Shown: in pieces, positions 15,598 through 25,015 of the stretch
Layout of the letters: every line of letters begins with the position of its first letter
How positions within the stretch are numbered: position 1 is the stretch's first letter
Position numbers and translations under genes: made by a program
The notes under the pieces: model-generated
What the model was told of the DNA's origin: nothing
Seen by the model: only the letters and a program-made list of their open reading frames with translations
Databases searched by the model: none
Source: Alkalinema pantanalense
GTDB taxonomy: Bacteria; Cyanobacteriota; Cyanobacteriia; Leptolyngbyales; Leptolyngbyaceae
Reading direction: 5' to 3'
Length of the DNA stretch: 64,000 nucleotides
Assembly: GCF_050753345.1 (NCBI RefSeq)
Contig: NZ_JBLZFX010000002.1
Span: forward strand, 1-64,000

Positions 15598-16788
15598 ATG
15601 TTTAATTCCAGCGCAAGCGGCAGCCAGTCGGCTGGCAGTCGGATGTATCGATACGAAGTGGTAGGGCTGCTCGGTGGACGCGAAAGCGGTTCTACGTTCT
15701 TCAATGTGTCCTACGATCGCATGTCCAGCTTCGTGCAGCAGATTTCCCGTCGTGGTGGCAAAATCGTGAGTATCCAGCCTTTGGATGGGACTCAGGGGCC
15801 AGCGGTGTCTACTTTTGTTCCTGCTGCACAGACAACTCCTGCTGTGGTGTCTGAAACTAAGGCAGAAGCGCCTAAGTCAGAGAAAAAAGCCGTGGCACAC
15901 GAAGAGGTACGGGTTAACACCTATCGTCCGAATAATCCGCTTACTGGCAAAGTCGTCTCCAATGAGGCTTTGGTGGGTAACGGTGGTGTGGGAATTGTGC
16001 AACACATCAAGTTTGATATTGATGGTAGCGATCTGAAGTACGTTGAAGGGCAAAGTATCGGGATCATCCCGCCGGGAATCGATGCGAAGGGCAAGCCTCA
16101 TAAGCTACGCCTTTACTCGATCGCCTCTACCCGCCATGGAGATGACGTAGACGACAAAACCGTTTCGCTTTGCGTTCGTCAATTGGAATACAAGAATGAA
16201 GCCGGAGAAACGATCTACGGTGTTTGTTCTACCTTCCTGTGTAACCTGAAGAAAGGGGATGAGGTGCAAATTACTGGCCCAACTGGGAAAGAAATGCTTC
16301 TCCCCCCCGATGAAGATGCCAACGTCATCATGTTTGCAACGGGTACAGGGATTGCACCTATGCGAGCCTACCTATGGCGGATGTTCAAAGATAAAGAGCG
16401 TGAAGCCAACCCCCATTACCAATTTAAGGGTTTTGCTTGGTTGGTCTTCGGGGTTCCGACTAGCCCCAACATTCTCTACCGGGAAGAGTTGGAAGAAATG
16501 CAAACCCGCTATCCCGAAAACTTCCGTCTCACCTACGCCATCAGCCGTGAGCAACAAAACCAAGAGGGTGGTCGGATGTACATCCAACACCGAGTGGCTG
16601 AAAACGCGGTTGAACTTTGGAGTCTTCTAAAGAATCCCAAAACCCATACTTACATTTGTGGGTTACGTGGTATGGAACCAGGGATTGAAGAGGCTTTGGG
16701 CGCTGAAGCTGCTAAAGAAGGCATCGTCTGGAAGGAATATGTCCGCCAGATGAAAAAAGAAGAGCGTTGGCACGTTGAGACTTACTAA
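15598..16788 (+). CDS. petH: ferredoxin-NADP(+) reductase with CpcD-like linker domain
   Basis: This 396-residue FNR-L reduces NADP+ with photosystem I-reduced ferredoxin. Residues 16-63 (MYRYEVVGLLG to VSIQPL) form the CpcD-like domain that docks the enzyme on phycobilisomes. A 40-residue Ala/Pro/Lys linker follows, then the FAD domain with RLYSIAST and STFLCNLKKGD, and the NADP domain with FATGTGIAPMRAYLW. The protein ends in the conserved aromatic tyrosine. Several cyanobacteria also make a short FNR-S from an internal start. Here no ATG lies in the linker; the closest possible internal start is a GTG at 15892. A terminator follows. Confidence 0.97.
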   Translation: MFNSSASGSQSAGSRMYRYEVVGLLGGRESGSTFFNVSYDRMSSFVQQISRRGGKIVSIQPLDGTQGPAVSTFVPAAQTTPAVVSETKAEAPKSEKKAVAHEEVRVNTYRPNNPLTGKVVSNEALVGNGGVGIVQHIKFDIDGSDLKYVEGQSIGIIPPGIDAKGKPHKLRLYSIASTRHGDDVDDKTVSLCVRQLEYKNEAGETIYGVCSTFLCNLKKGDEVQITGPTGKEMLLPPDEDANVIMFATGTGIAPMRAYLWRMFKDKEREANPHYQFKGFAWLVFGVPTSPNILYREELEEMQTRYPENFRLTYAISREQQNQEGGRMYIQHRVAENAVELWSLLKNPKTHTYICGLRGMEPGIEEALGAEAAKEGIVWKEYVRQMKKEERWHVETY

Positions 16789-16851
16789 CCCAAATGCAGC
16801 CTAGTCTTGCCTCCAAAGTGACCGCTGAAGACTAGTCTCGTTGTTCAGATT

Positions 16852-16880
16852 AAGGGATACTTCATTACGAGGTGTCCTTT
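16852..16880 (+). terminator. terminator after petH
   Basis: AAGGGATAC at 16852-16860 pairs with GTGTCCTTT at 16872-16880 (one G-T wobble) and is followed by a run of T. A second hairpin (CTAGTCTT at 16801 with AAGACTAG at 16828) precedes it. Confidence 0.75.
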
Positions 16881-17035
16881 TTTTATGGAAAATTGCTGGG
16901 AATTGCCAAGGAGCCAATCCCAGCAAACCGCTCTGAACAAAGTGTTGTTTGAGCAAAGCGTTATCTGTAGACAGCGTTATTTGAACAAGCTTGTCATATT
17001 TTTATGTTCTCCCTAACTTGATTGAGAAGGACGTC

Positions 17036-17689
17036 ATGCACTCATCGGATTTGCCCCAGGATCTTGAACAAACTGCAGCGGATTTAAAGCTGACTGAAGA
17101 GCAGTATCAGCGGAAAATGCAGCGCCGTAAAGCTGTGCAGGAAAAGCGACTTGCAGAGAAAAATCGAGAAAAAGGACTGATTATTGTTCATACCGGGAAC
17201 GGTAAAGGGAAAACAACGGCGGCCTTGGGGATGGTTTTACGATCGCTGGGCCATGGGTATAAAGTCGCGATCGTGCAGTTTATTAAAGGGGCTTGGGAGC
17301 CTGCGGAAAAAGCAGCCTTTGCCCCTTGGGGAGAGCAATTGGAGTTCCATGCCATGGGAGAAGGGTTTACCTGGGAAACCCAAGATCGCGATCGGGATAT
17401 CCAAATGGCTCAGGCTGCATGGCAAAAGGCTCAGGAATTTATCTGCCATCCGGATTATCAGTTGGTGCTGCTGGACGAAATTAATATTGCTCTGAAGCTA
17501 GGTTATCTGAGTGGTACGCAGGTTCTACAAGGATTGCAGCACAAACTATACGATCAACATGTCATTTTGACGGGGCGGGGTGCGCCTAATGAGATCATTC
17601 ATGCAGCCGATCTGGTGACAGAGATGACGTTGGTCAAGCACCCTTTTAAAGAACAAGGGGTAAAGGCACAGCCCGGAATTGAGTTCTAG
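17036..17689 (+). CDS. cobO: cob(I)yrinic acid a,c-diamide adenosyltransferase
   Basis: This 217-residue protein is a CobO/BtuR-type corrinoid adenosyltransferase that transfers the adenosyl group of ATP to reduced cobalt, forming the upper ligand of coenzyme B12. The P-loop GNGKGKTTAALG, the motif VQFIKGAW, the LLDEINIAL strand and the ILTGRGAP segment are all present. The N-terminal 45 residues form a charged helix typical of this group. ATG 17036 has GAGAAGG upstream; a longer frame begins 15 codons earlier with a non-ATG codon. It stands alone between petH and the beta-propeller gene, and other cob genes here are dispersed. Confidence 0.93.
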   Translation: MHSSDLPQDLEQTAADLKLTEEQYQRKMQRRKAVQEKRLAEKNREKGLIIVHTGNGKGKTTAALGMVLRSLGHGYKVAIVQFIKGAWEPAEKAAFAPWGEQLEFHAMGEGFTWETQDRDRDIQMAQAAWQKAQEFICHPDYQLVLLDEINIALKLGYLSGTQVLQGLQHKLYDQHVILTGRGAPNEIIHAADLVTEMTLVKHPFKEQGVKAQPGIEF

Positions 17690-18094
17690 GGACTGAGTTT
17701 GTCATCATGGTTTCATGCCTTCGGATAAAATTTCGCCTAAATTGGTACGAGCGTTCAGTTCGAGCTAACAATTGGGGAAAGTTACGGAAATGGGAGCAGT
17801 AATAATTCCGATCGTGGTCTTCCCAACTTCAAGACCTTTACCAATCAACTTCAAAATATCTACAAATCAAATTCCGAGTTAACGCTGATTAATCGGATGA
17901 TTGGCTGCTATTACAATAACGGGCAACGTTGTCTTGACAATAAGGCGCGTGCCCTGAAGATGTATAAACCATAGAGTAGATTTGCTGCTCTTCTGGGAGT
18001 ATTTGCGTCCCTTTTTGAAATAAATCTTTCTTCCTGGGGCACACTAACCCTTGGAAAGCCGTCGAACCATCTGCCATCTTACAAGGCCACAGCT
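17690..18094. other. gene-free region upstream of the beta-propeller gene
   Basis: No coding signal is seen. A perfect TTGACA at 17934-17939 is present, but the nearest TATAAA (17963-17968) is 23 bases away, too far for a normal sigma-70 promoter. Confidence 0.45.
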
Positions 18095-21010
18095 ATGCCT
18101 TCTAACCTGAACAATAACTCCTTTGCTACTGCTACTGATATTGCTACTACGGCAGGATCTTCGCCACTTTCAGGTTCTCTCAGTGCTACTGGGGGCGATC
18201 CGGTTGACTATTATCGCTTTTCGCTGTCGAGTGGTAGCAACCTGAAAATTGTTTTGAACGGGTTGACTGGAGATGCCAAACTGTCGCTCTACCGCACCAC
18301 TGGAGCAGTGGCTACAGAGAGTGATGCGGTCCAAAACCTGCCGACTAACAATCAAGGTCGCCTCAGTGATGTAATTGTTTTGAACGATGCAGCAGCGGTT
18401 GCTGGAACTTACTACCTCAAAGTTGATCTTGATCCGAGTGCAACTTCTGCGGACTATAACTTATCCGTGGTGACCAGTAGCTCAGACTCTTCTGGTAGCG
18501 TTCTATGGCGGAATCAAGCGGGAAACTTCTTTTCCCCTTGGAAGATTCAAGATACAACGGTAGTCGGAGCTGCGCCTCGCACCATCAGTAGCGATTACAC
18601 CCTAATCGGCTCAGGGGATTTTGATGGGGACGGAGTCAGTGATTTGTTCTGGCGGAACTTGAACCCCAAATCTGCTGATTATGGGCTTGCTGTAGTTTGG
18701 TGGACTCGGGATGGCATGAGCGAAGGAGTTGGCTCTGGCCCCATTAGAGATAGCCTGGGTAATGTAATTAAGGTGGGCCAAGAATGGGTTGTTCAAGCAC
18801 TGCAGGACTTAGATGGAAATGGGACTGCAGATATTCTGTGGCGTAACTTGGCTTCTGGGGATGTGGTGACCTGGTTACTCAGTAAGGATTCCACTTCTGG
18901 AGGACCCAGAATTAGTGGTGGAGCTATTTTGAACCAAGGGCTAGGGTTTTCTTTGCCAGAGTCGGCGGGCTGGGATATTGTTGGCGTCAATAACATAGAT
19001 GGTCAGTACGGTTCTGATATTCTCTGGCTCAATCGATTCTCTAATCAAGTTGCTATCTGGACATTGACAGGTACTTCGATTCTCGATCGTCCAGTTTTGC
19101 CGGTTCAGCCCCCCTTGGACTATAAGGTGATTGGATTTACGGATGTTACGGGGGATGGTAAGGCAGATATTATCTGGCGCAGTGAACAGCGCAATCAATT
19201 AGTCATCTGGAAAATGAATGGTAATACCCGGGAGAAGGACATTACCTATTCTGTTCCAGCCGCCTATAAAGTTGTGGCTACGAAGGATCTGGATGGTGAT
19301 GGAATTTCGGATATCCTTTGGCGCAATACCTCCAATGGGGCTACCATCACCTACGGTTGGTTGATGGGTGGTGGGACAGATGGCTTGAGTCGGAAAGCAG
19401 AAGGCCAGATTACTCGATCTAATGGTAGTATCCCCTCTCCCAGCTCTGCCTATGAAGTCATGGGGGTGCAGGACTTTGATGGTTCCAGCAATACGACGAC
19501 CAGTATTCTGTGGCGGGGTAGCGGTGGGGATGTTTACATCTGGAAAATGAATGGGTTGACGTTAGTTGAGGATAAACAAATTGCACCTACGGGGGCTGTT
19601 GGAACGGTGTTTCAATTGCCTAGTATGAATTACGGAGCCTATAAGGATCCTCAATTCGGTTCCATTCAAATTAATAGTACTTTCCAGACGATTGGGGGTT
19701 CCAGTGCTGCGGAGGCTTTCGATATTGGCGTTCTAAATAATAAGGGAGCCTATCAAGATACCGTCAGCAACCGCAACAATAAAACTGACTGGTACAAATT
19801 CAAGGTACTGCAGTCAACGGACTTTAAGGCGTCGGATGGCAATAGTTCTATCTCCCTGGAACTCTTTAAGGCGGATGCCAATGGCAATCTGACGACTACA
19901 GCTGTTCCCTATCCAACGGAAGGGAGTACCATCACATTGGAGACAGGAACTTACTACCTTAAGGTGAATGCAGGCGGGGTTGCCAATGGTTTGCTGCCCT
20001 ATACGTTAAATATTGAAGGGATCCCGAGAACCGTTGATGTCTTTGGGATCAACTTTAGGCTTGCAGAAACTACAGCAACGACAGCCCCAACCGATAATAC
20101 GATCTTCTCAACGGATCTTCTGACGGTGACCAATACCAGTGCTCCGGAACAGAAGACAGTACGATCGTTCTTAACCATCAAGAATGGTGGAACGGTGAAG
20201 ACGGGTAGCTTTACGGTGAAGTACTATCTGTCTCGGACTGCGACGATCGATCCAGGTAATACCAGCACTATTCTGTTGAAAACGGTTGATGTCACCAATG
20301 GTGTTGATCCAGCAGTTGCAGGAAGCCAAGATCCAAATACTGGAACCATTACTCTTACAGAAGACTTAGTCCTACCGGATGGCCAGAACGTTGATCCGAA
20401 GAAATTCTGGACTCGAGATGCGGGTACCTACTACATTGGTGCCGTCATTGATGCCGATGACAGTCTGGTAGAAGGAGCTGAAGGTGAGCTGAACAATAGC
20501 AACCGAGGCAACTTCTTGGATTCTTCGAGCTTTGTGGCAAATAATGTACAAGTGTTTGAACTGGTGGGGCAATCCTTTAGTCTAGCCAACCCAACAGTCT
20601 ATGATTTCGTGAATAGCTTCTTCACAGTCAACTATAGTGTGCAAAACCAAGGCCGTCGCGCAATCACTGACAACAACAAGTTCAATATCCAGTTTGTTCT
20701 CTCGAAGGACAATATTATTGGGAATAGCGATGATAGCATCCTAGCTAGTGAGGTGGCTGAGCTTGGAAATCTCCCAGGAAGTACCTCCTCTGGCCCTGGA
20801 ACCTCAGGTCCTCAAACCCGAATTATCTTCTTACCCGATTCTGGGGATGCCTTCTGGAACCAATATAGTGGTGGTGGTACCCAGACAGTCTATATAGGGA
20901 TGAGGATTGATAGCGGCAACTTGATTGAAGAGTCGGTGGAAGACAACAACTTTAGCCAAGGTCTAGGTATCGATTTTGCTAGCTTCCAAATGAACTTAAG
21001 TGCTTCTTAG
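18095..21010 (+). CDS. PPC / FG-GAP-like propeller / CARDB protein, probably extracellular
   Basis: This 971-residue protein starts with a pre-peptidase C-terminal (PPC) type beta domain (about 1-125). About seven repeats of 50-60 residues follow (about 130-510), each with an ILWRN-like strand (VLWRN, LFWRN, ILWRN, ILWLN, IIWRS, ILWRN, ILWRG). Several carry Ca-binding loops such as DFDGDGVSD and DLDGDGISD. Seven such units suit a seven-bladed FG-GAP/VCBS propeller. A second PPC-like domain (about 530-645) and two CARDB-type Ig-like domains follow, ending in EESVEDNNFS. No signal peptide or RTX tail is visible, so export is inferred from the domains. Function is probably adhesion or surface binding. 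Confidence 0.82.
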   Translation: MPSNLNNNSFATATDIATTAGSSPLSGSLSATGGDPVDYYRFSLSSGSNLKIVLNGLTGDAKLSLYRTTGAVATESDAVQNLPTNNQGRLSDVIVLNDAAAVAGTYYLKVDLDPSATSADYNLSVVTSSSDSSGSVLWRNQAGNFFSPWKIQDTTVVGAAPRTISSDYTLIGSGDFDGDGVSDLFWRNLNPKSADYGLAVVWWTRDGMSEGVGSGPIRDSLGNVIKVGQEWVVQALQDLDGNGTADILWRNLASGDVVTWLLSKDSTSGGPRISGGAILNQGLGFSLPESAGWDIVGVNNIDGQYGSDILWLNRFSNQVAIWTLTGTSILDRPVLPVQPPLDYKVIGFTDVTGDGKADIIWRSEQRNQLVIWKMNGNTREKDITYSVPAAYKVVATKDLDGDGISDILWRNTSNGATITYGWLMGGGTDGLSRKAEGQITRSNGSIPSPSSAYEVMGVQDFDGSSNTTTSILWRGSGGDVYIWKMNGLTLVEDKQIAPTGAVGTVFQLPSMNYGAYKDPQFGSIQINSTFQTIGGSSAAEAFDIGVLNNKGAYQDTVSNRNNKTDWYKFKVLQSTDFKASDGNSSISLELFKADANGNLTTTAVPYPTEGSTITLETGTYYLKVNAGGVANGLLPYTLNIEGIPRTVDVFGINFRLAETTATTAPTDNTIFSTDLLTVTNTSAPEQKTVRSFLTIKNGGTVKTGSFTVKYYLSRTATIDPGNTSTILLKTVDVTNGVDPAVAGSQDPNTGTITLTEDLVLPDGQNVDPKKFWTRDAGTYYIGAVIDADDSLVEGAEGELNNSNRGNFLDSSSFVANNVQVFELVGQSFSLANPTVYDFVNSFFTVNYSVQNQGRRAITDNNKFNIQFVLSKDNIIGNSDDSILASEVAELGNLPGSTSSGPGTSGPQTRIIFLPDSGDAFWNQYSGGGTQTVYIGMRIDSGNLIEESVEDNNFSQGLGIDFASFQMNLSAS

Positions 21011-21062
21011 ACCATGAACAGCTTCTTAGTCAAACTGTTGAAGTAAAGTCTACGCATTTCCT

Positions 21063-21089
21063 TAGGGGACGCCAAATGGGTGTCCCCTA
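21063..21089 (+). terminator. terminator after the beta-propeller gene
   Basis: TAGGGGAC at 21063-21070 pairs with GTCCCCTA at 21082-21089, followed by TTTTTCT. It lies about 50 bases past the stop. Confidence 0.85.
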
Positions 21090-21147
21090 TTTTTCTGGCT
21101 TCAGGAGTGCTTTAATGACAGTCCGTGTGTTTTTGAGGGAATAACCT

Positions 21148-23043
21148 GTGGTGCTTCAAGATCTTCAGCCTATAGCAGCGATCGCGACGACTCCGGCGGC
21201 GGCTCGTTGTTTGTTAGGGCTTGTCCGATCTAGGGCAGGAATCACCCTATGGTTACCGCAAACGCTGCAATCCCAAATAACGGAGACAGATCTGGCTGGG
21301 GGAACTATTGGCTTTTATGAAGGCTCCCTGCGCAAGCATGTGGGCAAAATTTGGTCGCAGTACCGCAGTTTTGTTTTTGGATTAGCAACGGGTGCAGTGG
21401 TGCGATTAATTGCGCCGTTGTTACAAGATAAAGCGATCGATCCGGCGATCGTGGTTGTGGACGAATCGGGACAGTTTGTGATTAGCCTTTGTGGAGGGCA
21501 TCAGGCCGGGGCCGATCAACTGACTCGGTTCCTGGCCCACACCTTAGGGGCAACGCCCGTATTAACCGGAAGTGCAAACAATGCAGATTTACCCGGCATT
21601 GATGTGATAGGACAGCCCTTTGGGTGGCAGAAAGGTACGGGTGATTGGACGGGGGTGAGTGCGGCGATCGCGCGAGGCGATCGGGTGCAAGTATTACAGG
21701 ATTCCGGTTGCGATTTATGGGCAGGGAGTTTGCCAGAAAATCATCCCTTTGTCTGGGGAGAACCGGAATATAGCGCCGAAACCCAACCGGACTTTTCAGC
21801 GCAAGCACGAGTATGGATCAGCTATCGCCAACGGCAGTTTGCACCTAAGTCTGACTTCCCTAAGGTGCAATGGCATCCTAGAGTTCTTTGGGTCGGGATT
21901 GGGTGTGAACGGGGAACCCCGCGATCGGTCATTGAAGCAGGGATACAGAAAGTACTACAAGCAAATCATCTGGCGGAAGGGGCGATCGCGGGATTGGCAA
22001 CGATCGACTTGAAGGCAGATGAGGGGGGGCTGATGGAATTAGCGACCGATCGTTCCTATCCCTTGCAGTGTTTTACAGCGGAACAGTTACAACGAGTAGA
22101 AGTCCCAACGCCATCAGACATCGTGGCTGCTGAAGTTGGAACACCCAGCGTGGCAGAAGCAGCGGCGCTATTGGCAGCTCAAACGACAGATTTAGCGAAT
22201 TTACTAGTCAAGAAACAGATTTTTCGGCAGGAAGGTCAACCGGGAGCCGTGACGATTGCAATTGCGGTTGCCGATCGAGAATATACCGGACGCCTCGGGA
22301 CACTGTGGTTGGTGGGAACGGGCCCTGGCAATTTGGATCAAATCACGCCTGCGGCGAAGGGCGCTATTAGTCAAGCAGATGTCGTGATTGGGTATTCGCT
22401 CTACATTGACCTAATTCGGCCCTTATTACGGCCTGGACAAATCGTAGAGGCTTCACCCATTACCCAGGAACGTCAGCGGGCAGAGCGGGCGATTGAACTA
22501 GCCAATTGGGGCTTAACCGTGGCAATCATTTCCTCAGGGGATTGTGGGATCTATGCCATGGGGGGATTGGTACTGGAGGTGTTGCAGGGACAGGGTTGGG
22601 ATGGCGTCACGCCAGAGCTGCAGGTGTTTCCAGGCATTAGTGCCCTGCAAGCGGCAGCTTCGCGGGTGGGAGCCCCGTTGATGCATGACTTTTGTGCCAT
22701 TAGCTTAAGCAATTTGCTCACCCCGTGGGATGTAATTGAAAAACGGTTAACGGCAGCGGCGCAGGCTGACTTTGTGACCGCTTTCTACAATCCCAAATCC
22801 CAAACGCGGACGGAACAAATTGAAATTGCCCAGCGCGTTTTTCTAAAATTTCGATCGCCGGAGACCCCTGTAGCCCTAGTGAGATCAGTCTATCGCCCCG
22901 ATGAGGAAATTCGGATTACAACCTTGGCACAGATGCTGGATGCACCGATCGACATGCTAACCACCGTGATTATCGGCAATCAAAGTACCCGTTTTTACCA
23001 AGGCTGGGTGATTACCCCACGTGGATACCTAGGATTCCAGTAA
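21148..23043 (+). CDS. cobJ: CbiG-CobJ fusion (precorrin-3B C17-methyltransferase)
   Basis: This 631-residue fusion acts in corrin ring contraction of cobalamin synthesis. The N-terminal half (about 1-335) is CbiG-like, with VVVDESGQFVISLCGGHQAGA and LWVGIGCERGTP. CbiG opens the delta-lactone. The C-terminal half (about 385-631) is a tetrapyrrole methylase of the CobJ/CbiH type: LWLVGTGPGNLDQITPAA, VVIGYSLYID, IISSGDCGIYAMGG (SAM-binding) and YNPKSQTRT. SAM methylates C17. Such fusions are common in cyanobacteria. The start is GTG at 21148 or the next GTG at 21151, both behind GAGGGA. Confidence 0.92.
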   Translation: MVLQDLQPIAAIATTPAAARCLLGLVRSRAGITLWLPQTLQSQITETDLAGGTIGFYEGSLRKHVGKIWSQYRSFVFGLATGAVVRLIAPLLQDKAIDPAIVVVDESGQFVISLCGGHQAGADQLTRFLAHTLGATPVLTGSANNADLPGIDVIGQPFGWQKGTGDWTGVSAAIARGDRVQVLQDSGCDLWAGSLPENHPFVWGEPEYSAETQPDFSAQARVWISYRQRQFAPKSDFPKVQWHPRVLWVGIGCERGTPRSVIEAGIQKVLQANHLAEGAIAGLATIDLKADEGGLMELATDRSYPLQCFTAEQLQRVEVPTPSDIVAAEVGTPSVAEAAALLAAQTTDLANLLVKKQIFRQEGQPGAVTIAIAVADREYTGRLGTLWLVGTGPGNLDQITPAAKGAISQADVVIGYSLYIDLIRPLLRPGQIVEASPITQERQRAERAIELANWGLTVAIISSGDCGIYAMGGLVLEVLQGQGWDGVTPELQVFPGISALQAAASRVGAPLMHDFCAISLSNLLTPWDVIEKRLTAAAQADFVTAFYNPKSQTRTEQIEIAQRVFLKFRSPETPVALVRSVYRPDEEIRITTLAQMLDAPIDMLTTVIIGNQSTRFYQGWVITPRGYLGFQ

Positions 23044-23416
23044 CATGCCTCACCAGATAGTAGGTGTGGTATTGACAGTAGGTGCGGTATTTCACGCTGC
23101 CGGTCACCCCTGACCAGATTTGCTTCGATCGTAAACTTGGCGGCAGCAATGGCCGAAGCGTAGGTTGAACCGATGGGTTGAACTTGATGTCCCTAATGTG
23201 AGAGTGCCAGGGGGCGCGCGCGACTACCGCGCGACTACGAGGGGCCATGAGCTTGGCAGGGGATGCAAGATTGCCGGGGCAATTGTGCCTTACTTTACAT
23301 TGTTGTTTGAAGAGATTCGGTACAAAGGAGGAGTTTGCAAAAATGTTTCAATTAAATAATTTTTAAACTCCGCTTCTTATGCCTATCGTCACTCTCTTCC
23401 CCTTGGCTAGGCTCCC
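23044..23416. other. gene-free region with GC-rich direct repeat
   Basis: No normal gene is seen. Two copies of CGCGCGACTAC lie near 23217-23240. A very strong Shine-Dalgarno followed by a seven-codon frame is listed separately. No cobalamin riboswitch could be recognised. Confidence 0.5.
23324..23366 (+). other. strong ribosome-binding site with a seven-codon open frame
   Basis: AAAGGAGGAG at 23324-23333 is an almost perfect Shine-Dalgarno, nine bases before ATG 23343. The frame reads MFQLNNF and stops with TAA at 23364-23366, about 50 bases before the histidine-kinase GTG. It could be a leader peptide controlling the kinase gene or a chance match. Confidence 0.3.
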
Positions 23417-25015
23417 GTGAATCCCATCAATCTTTCTCGGCAAATCAATGCAGCGATCGTCAATGTCAGTGGTCGCCAACGTATGTTGACCCAGCGCATA
23501 GCCTGTCTGGCATTGCAGTGGATCTGTGCAACTGATTCTCAGCAATCTGCTGCCTTACAGCAAGATCTTCACCATTCGATGGATTTGATGGAGCGATCGC
23601 ACCTTGGGCTCCTGCACGGCGATGCACAATTGAATTTACCTGGCTCCCCTTCTGAGGCGGTTTTGGCGCTGTATTTTGAGCCCCCGGTACAACTGCATCA
23701 TCTGATCTATACATATATTACCAATGTCCGTACGCTCTTGTTATTACCTGAAGAGCAACGCTCGATTGAACATCCTCTTCTACAAGAAATTCTCGCTACC
23801 GCAAACAATGATTTATTAACTGCCCTAGATTGTGTTGTCCATCAATATGAAAAAGAAAGTGATATCGAACAGGCAACGATCGCAGATCAGTTAGTGTATC
23901 TCTATCAAAGTAGTTTGAGTGCTGCAGAAACGGCTAAACAGCAGGCCAAGCAATTGGAAGGGATTTTAACTGATTTGCATCAGACGCAAACCCAACTTTT
24001 GCAAGCTGAAAAGATGTCCGGTTTAGGGCAATTGGTGGCGGGAATTGCCCACGAAATTAATAATCCGGTGAATTTTATCCATGGCAACCTCACTCATGTT
24101 TCGCAGTATACAAAGGATTTGCTAGCGTTAATCGAACTCTATGAGCGATCTTCATCCACTACCGAAATTCAAGCCCATCGGGATGAAATCGATTTTGAAT
24201 TTCTCAAAGCGGATTTACCTGAAGTTTTAAACTCGATGTACAGTGGAACCGATCGGGTTCGTCAGTTGGTTTTATCCCTACGCAACTTCTCCCGCTTGGA
24301 TGAAGCAGAGTTAAAAGATGTGGATCTCCACGAAGGCTTGGAAAGTACGTTGTTGATTCTACGCCATCGCTGCAAACCAGTCATGCGCTGGCCAGGGATT
24401 CAAATTCAGCGACATTATGCAGACTTGCCAGAAGTGACTTGTAATCCTGGCCGGATTAATCAAGTCTTTATGAATCTACTCAGTAATGCTTTAGACGCCC
24501 TAGAAGAGTATGGTAGGCAAAGGCCGGAACTCTATTCTGAAAAATCTCCTCCAACCATTACGATCCATACCGCAGTACAACACGATCGGGTCGTTATCCG
24601 CATTTGTGACAATGGCCCAGGTATCCCCGAATCCGTGCAAATGAGGGTGTTTGATCCCTTTTTCACCACAAAGCCGATCGGGCAAGGAACCGGCTTGGGG
24701 TTGTCAATTTGCTATCAAATCATTGATTCTCACCAAGGCCAATTAAGTTGCCATTCTGTTCTGGGTCAGGGGACGGAGTTTCGGATTGAACTCCCTGTCA
24801 TGGGGTCGCTGATCCAACCAATTATGCCCGATGGGCTCCTGTCTGGAGGCTCAACGACTCTTGCGACAAAGATCCCCAACCATTTTCCTTTGGCGGGATC
24901 GTCGTGGACATCCTCCACTGACATGATGGAAAATTCTGCGATCGTTGCCTCTTCATCCCAGCGCAATAGCCCACTACACTGGGAGAGGACGAATTCTCTT
25001 AATATCGCGTCATGA
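23417..25015 (+). CDS. sensor histidine kinase with PilJ-type N-terminal domain
   Basis: This 532-residue soluble kinase opens with a type IV pilus methyl-accepting N-terminal-like domain (residues 10-150, with SGRQRMLTQRIACLAL). A coiled coil follows (165-205), then the DHp helix with phospho-acceptor His212 in GIAHEINNPVNF, and the HATPase domain with NQVFMNLLSNA (N box), DNGPGIP (G1) and GTGLGLS (G2). Residues after about 462 are a 70-residue Ser/Thr-rich tail without a known domain. No membrane helix is visible. The start is a GTG at 23417. No response regulator is adjacent, so its partner is elsewhere. Its stop overlaps the next gene by four bases (ATGA), so the two are probably co-translated. 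Confidence 0.87.
   Translation: MNPINLSRQINAAIVNVSGRQRMLTQRIACLALQWICATDSQQSAALQQDLHHSMDLMERSHLGLLHGDAQLNLPGSPSEAVLALYFEPPVQLHHLIYTYITNVRTLLLLPEEQRSIEHPLLQEILATANNDLLTALDCVVHQYEKESDIEQATIADQLVYLYQSSLSAAETAKQQAKQLEGILTDLHQTQTQLLQAEKMSGLGQLVAGIAHEINNPVNFIHGNLTHVSQYTKDLLALIELYERSSSTTEIQAHRDEIDFEFLKADLPEVLNSMYSGTDRVRQLVLSLRNFSRLDEAELKDVDLHEGLESTLLILRHRCKPVMRWPGIQIQRHYADLPEVTCNPGRINQVFMNLLSNALDALEEYGRQRPELYSEKSPPTITIHTAVQHDRVVIRICDNGPGIPESVQMRVFDPFFTTKPIGQGTGLGLSICYQIIDSHQGQLSCHSVLGQGTEFRIELPVMGSLIQPIMPDGLLSGGSTTLATKIPNHFPLAGSSWTSSTDMMENSAIVASSSQRNSPLHWERTNSLNIAS

Noticed and set aside
17934..17968. TTGACA ... TATAAA promoter before the propeller gene
   Set aside because: The spacing is 23 bases, well outside the usual 16-18, so I did not call it as a promoter.
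23044..23300. Cobalamin riboswitch or structured RNA after cobJ
   Set aside because: I could not find the B12 box or the conserved core; it lies downstream of cobJ and upstream of a kinase gene.
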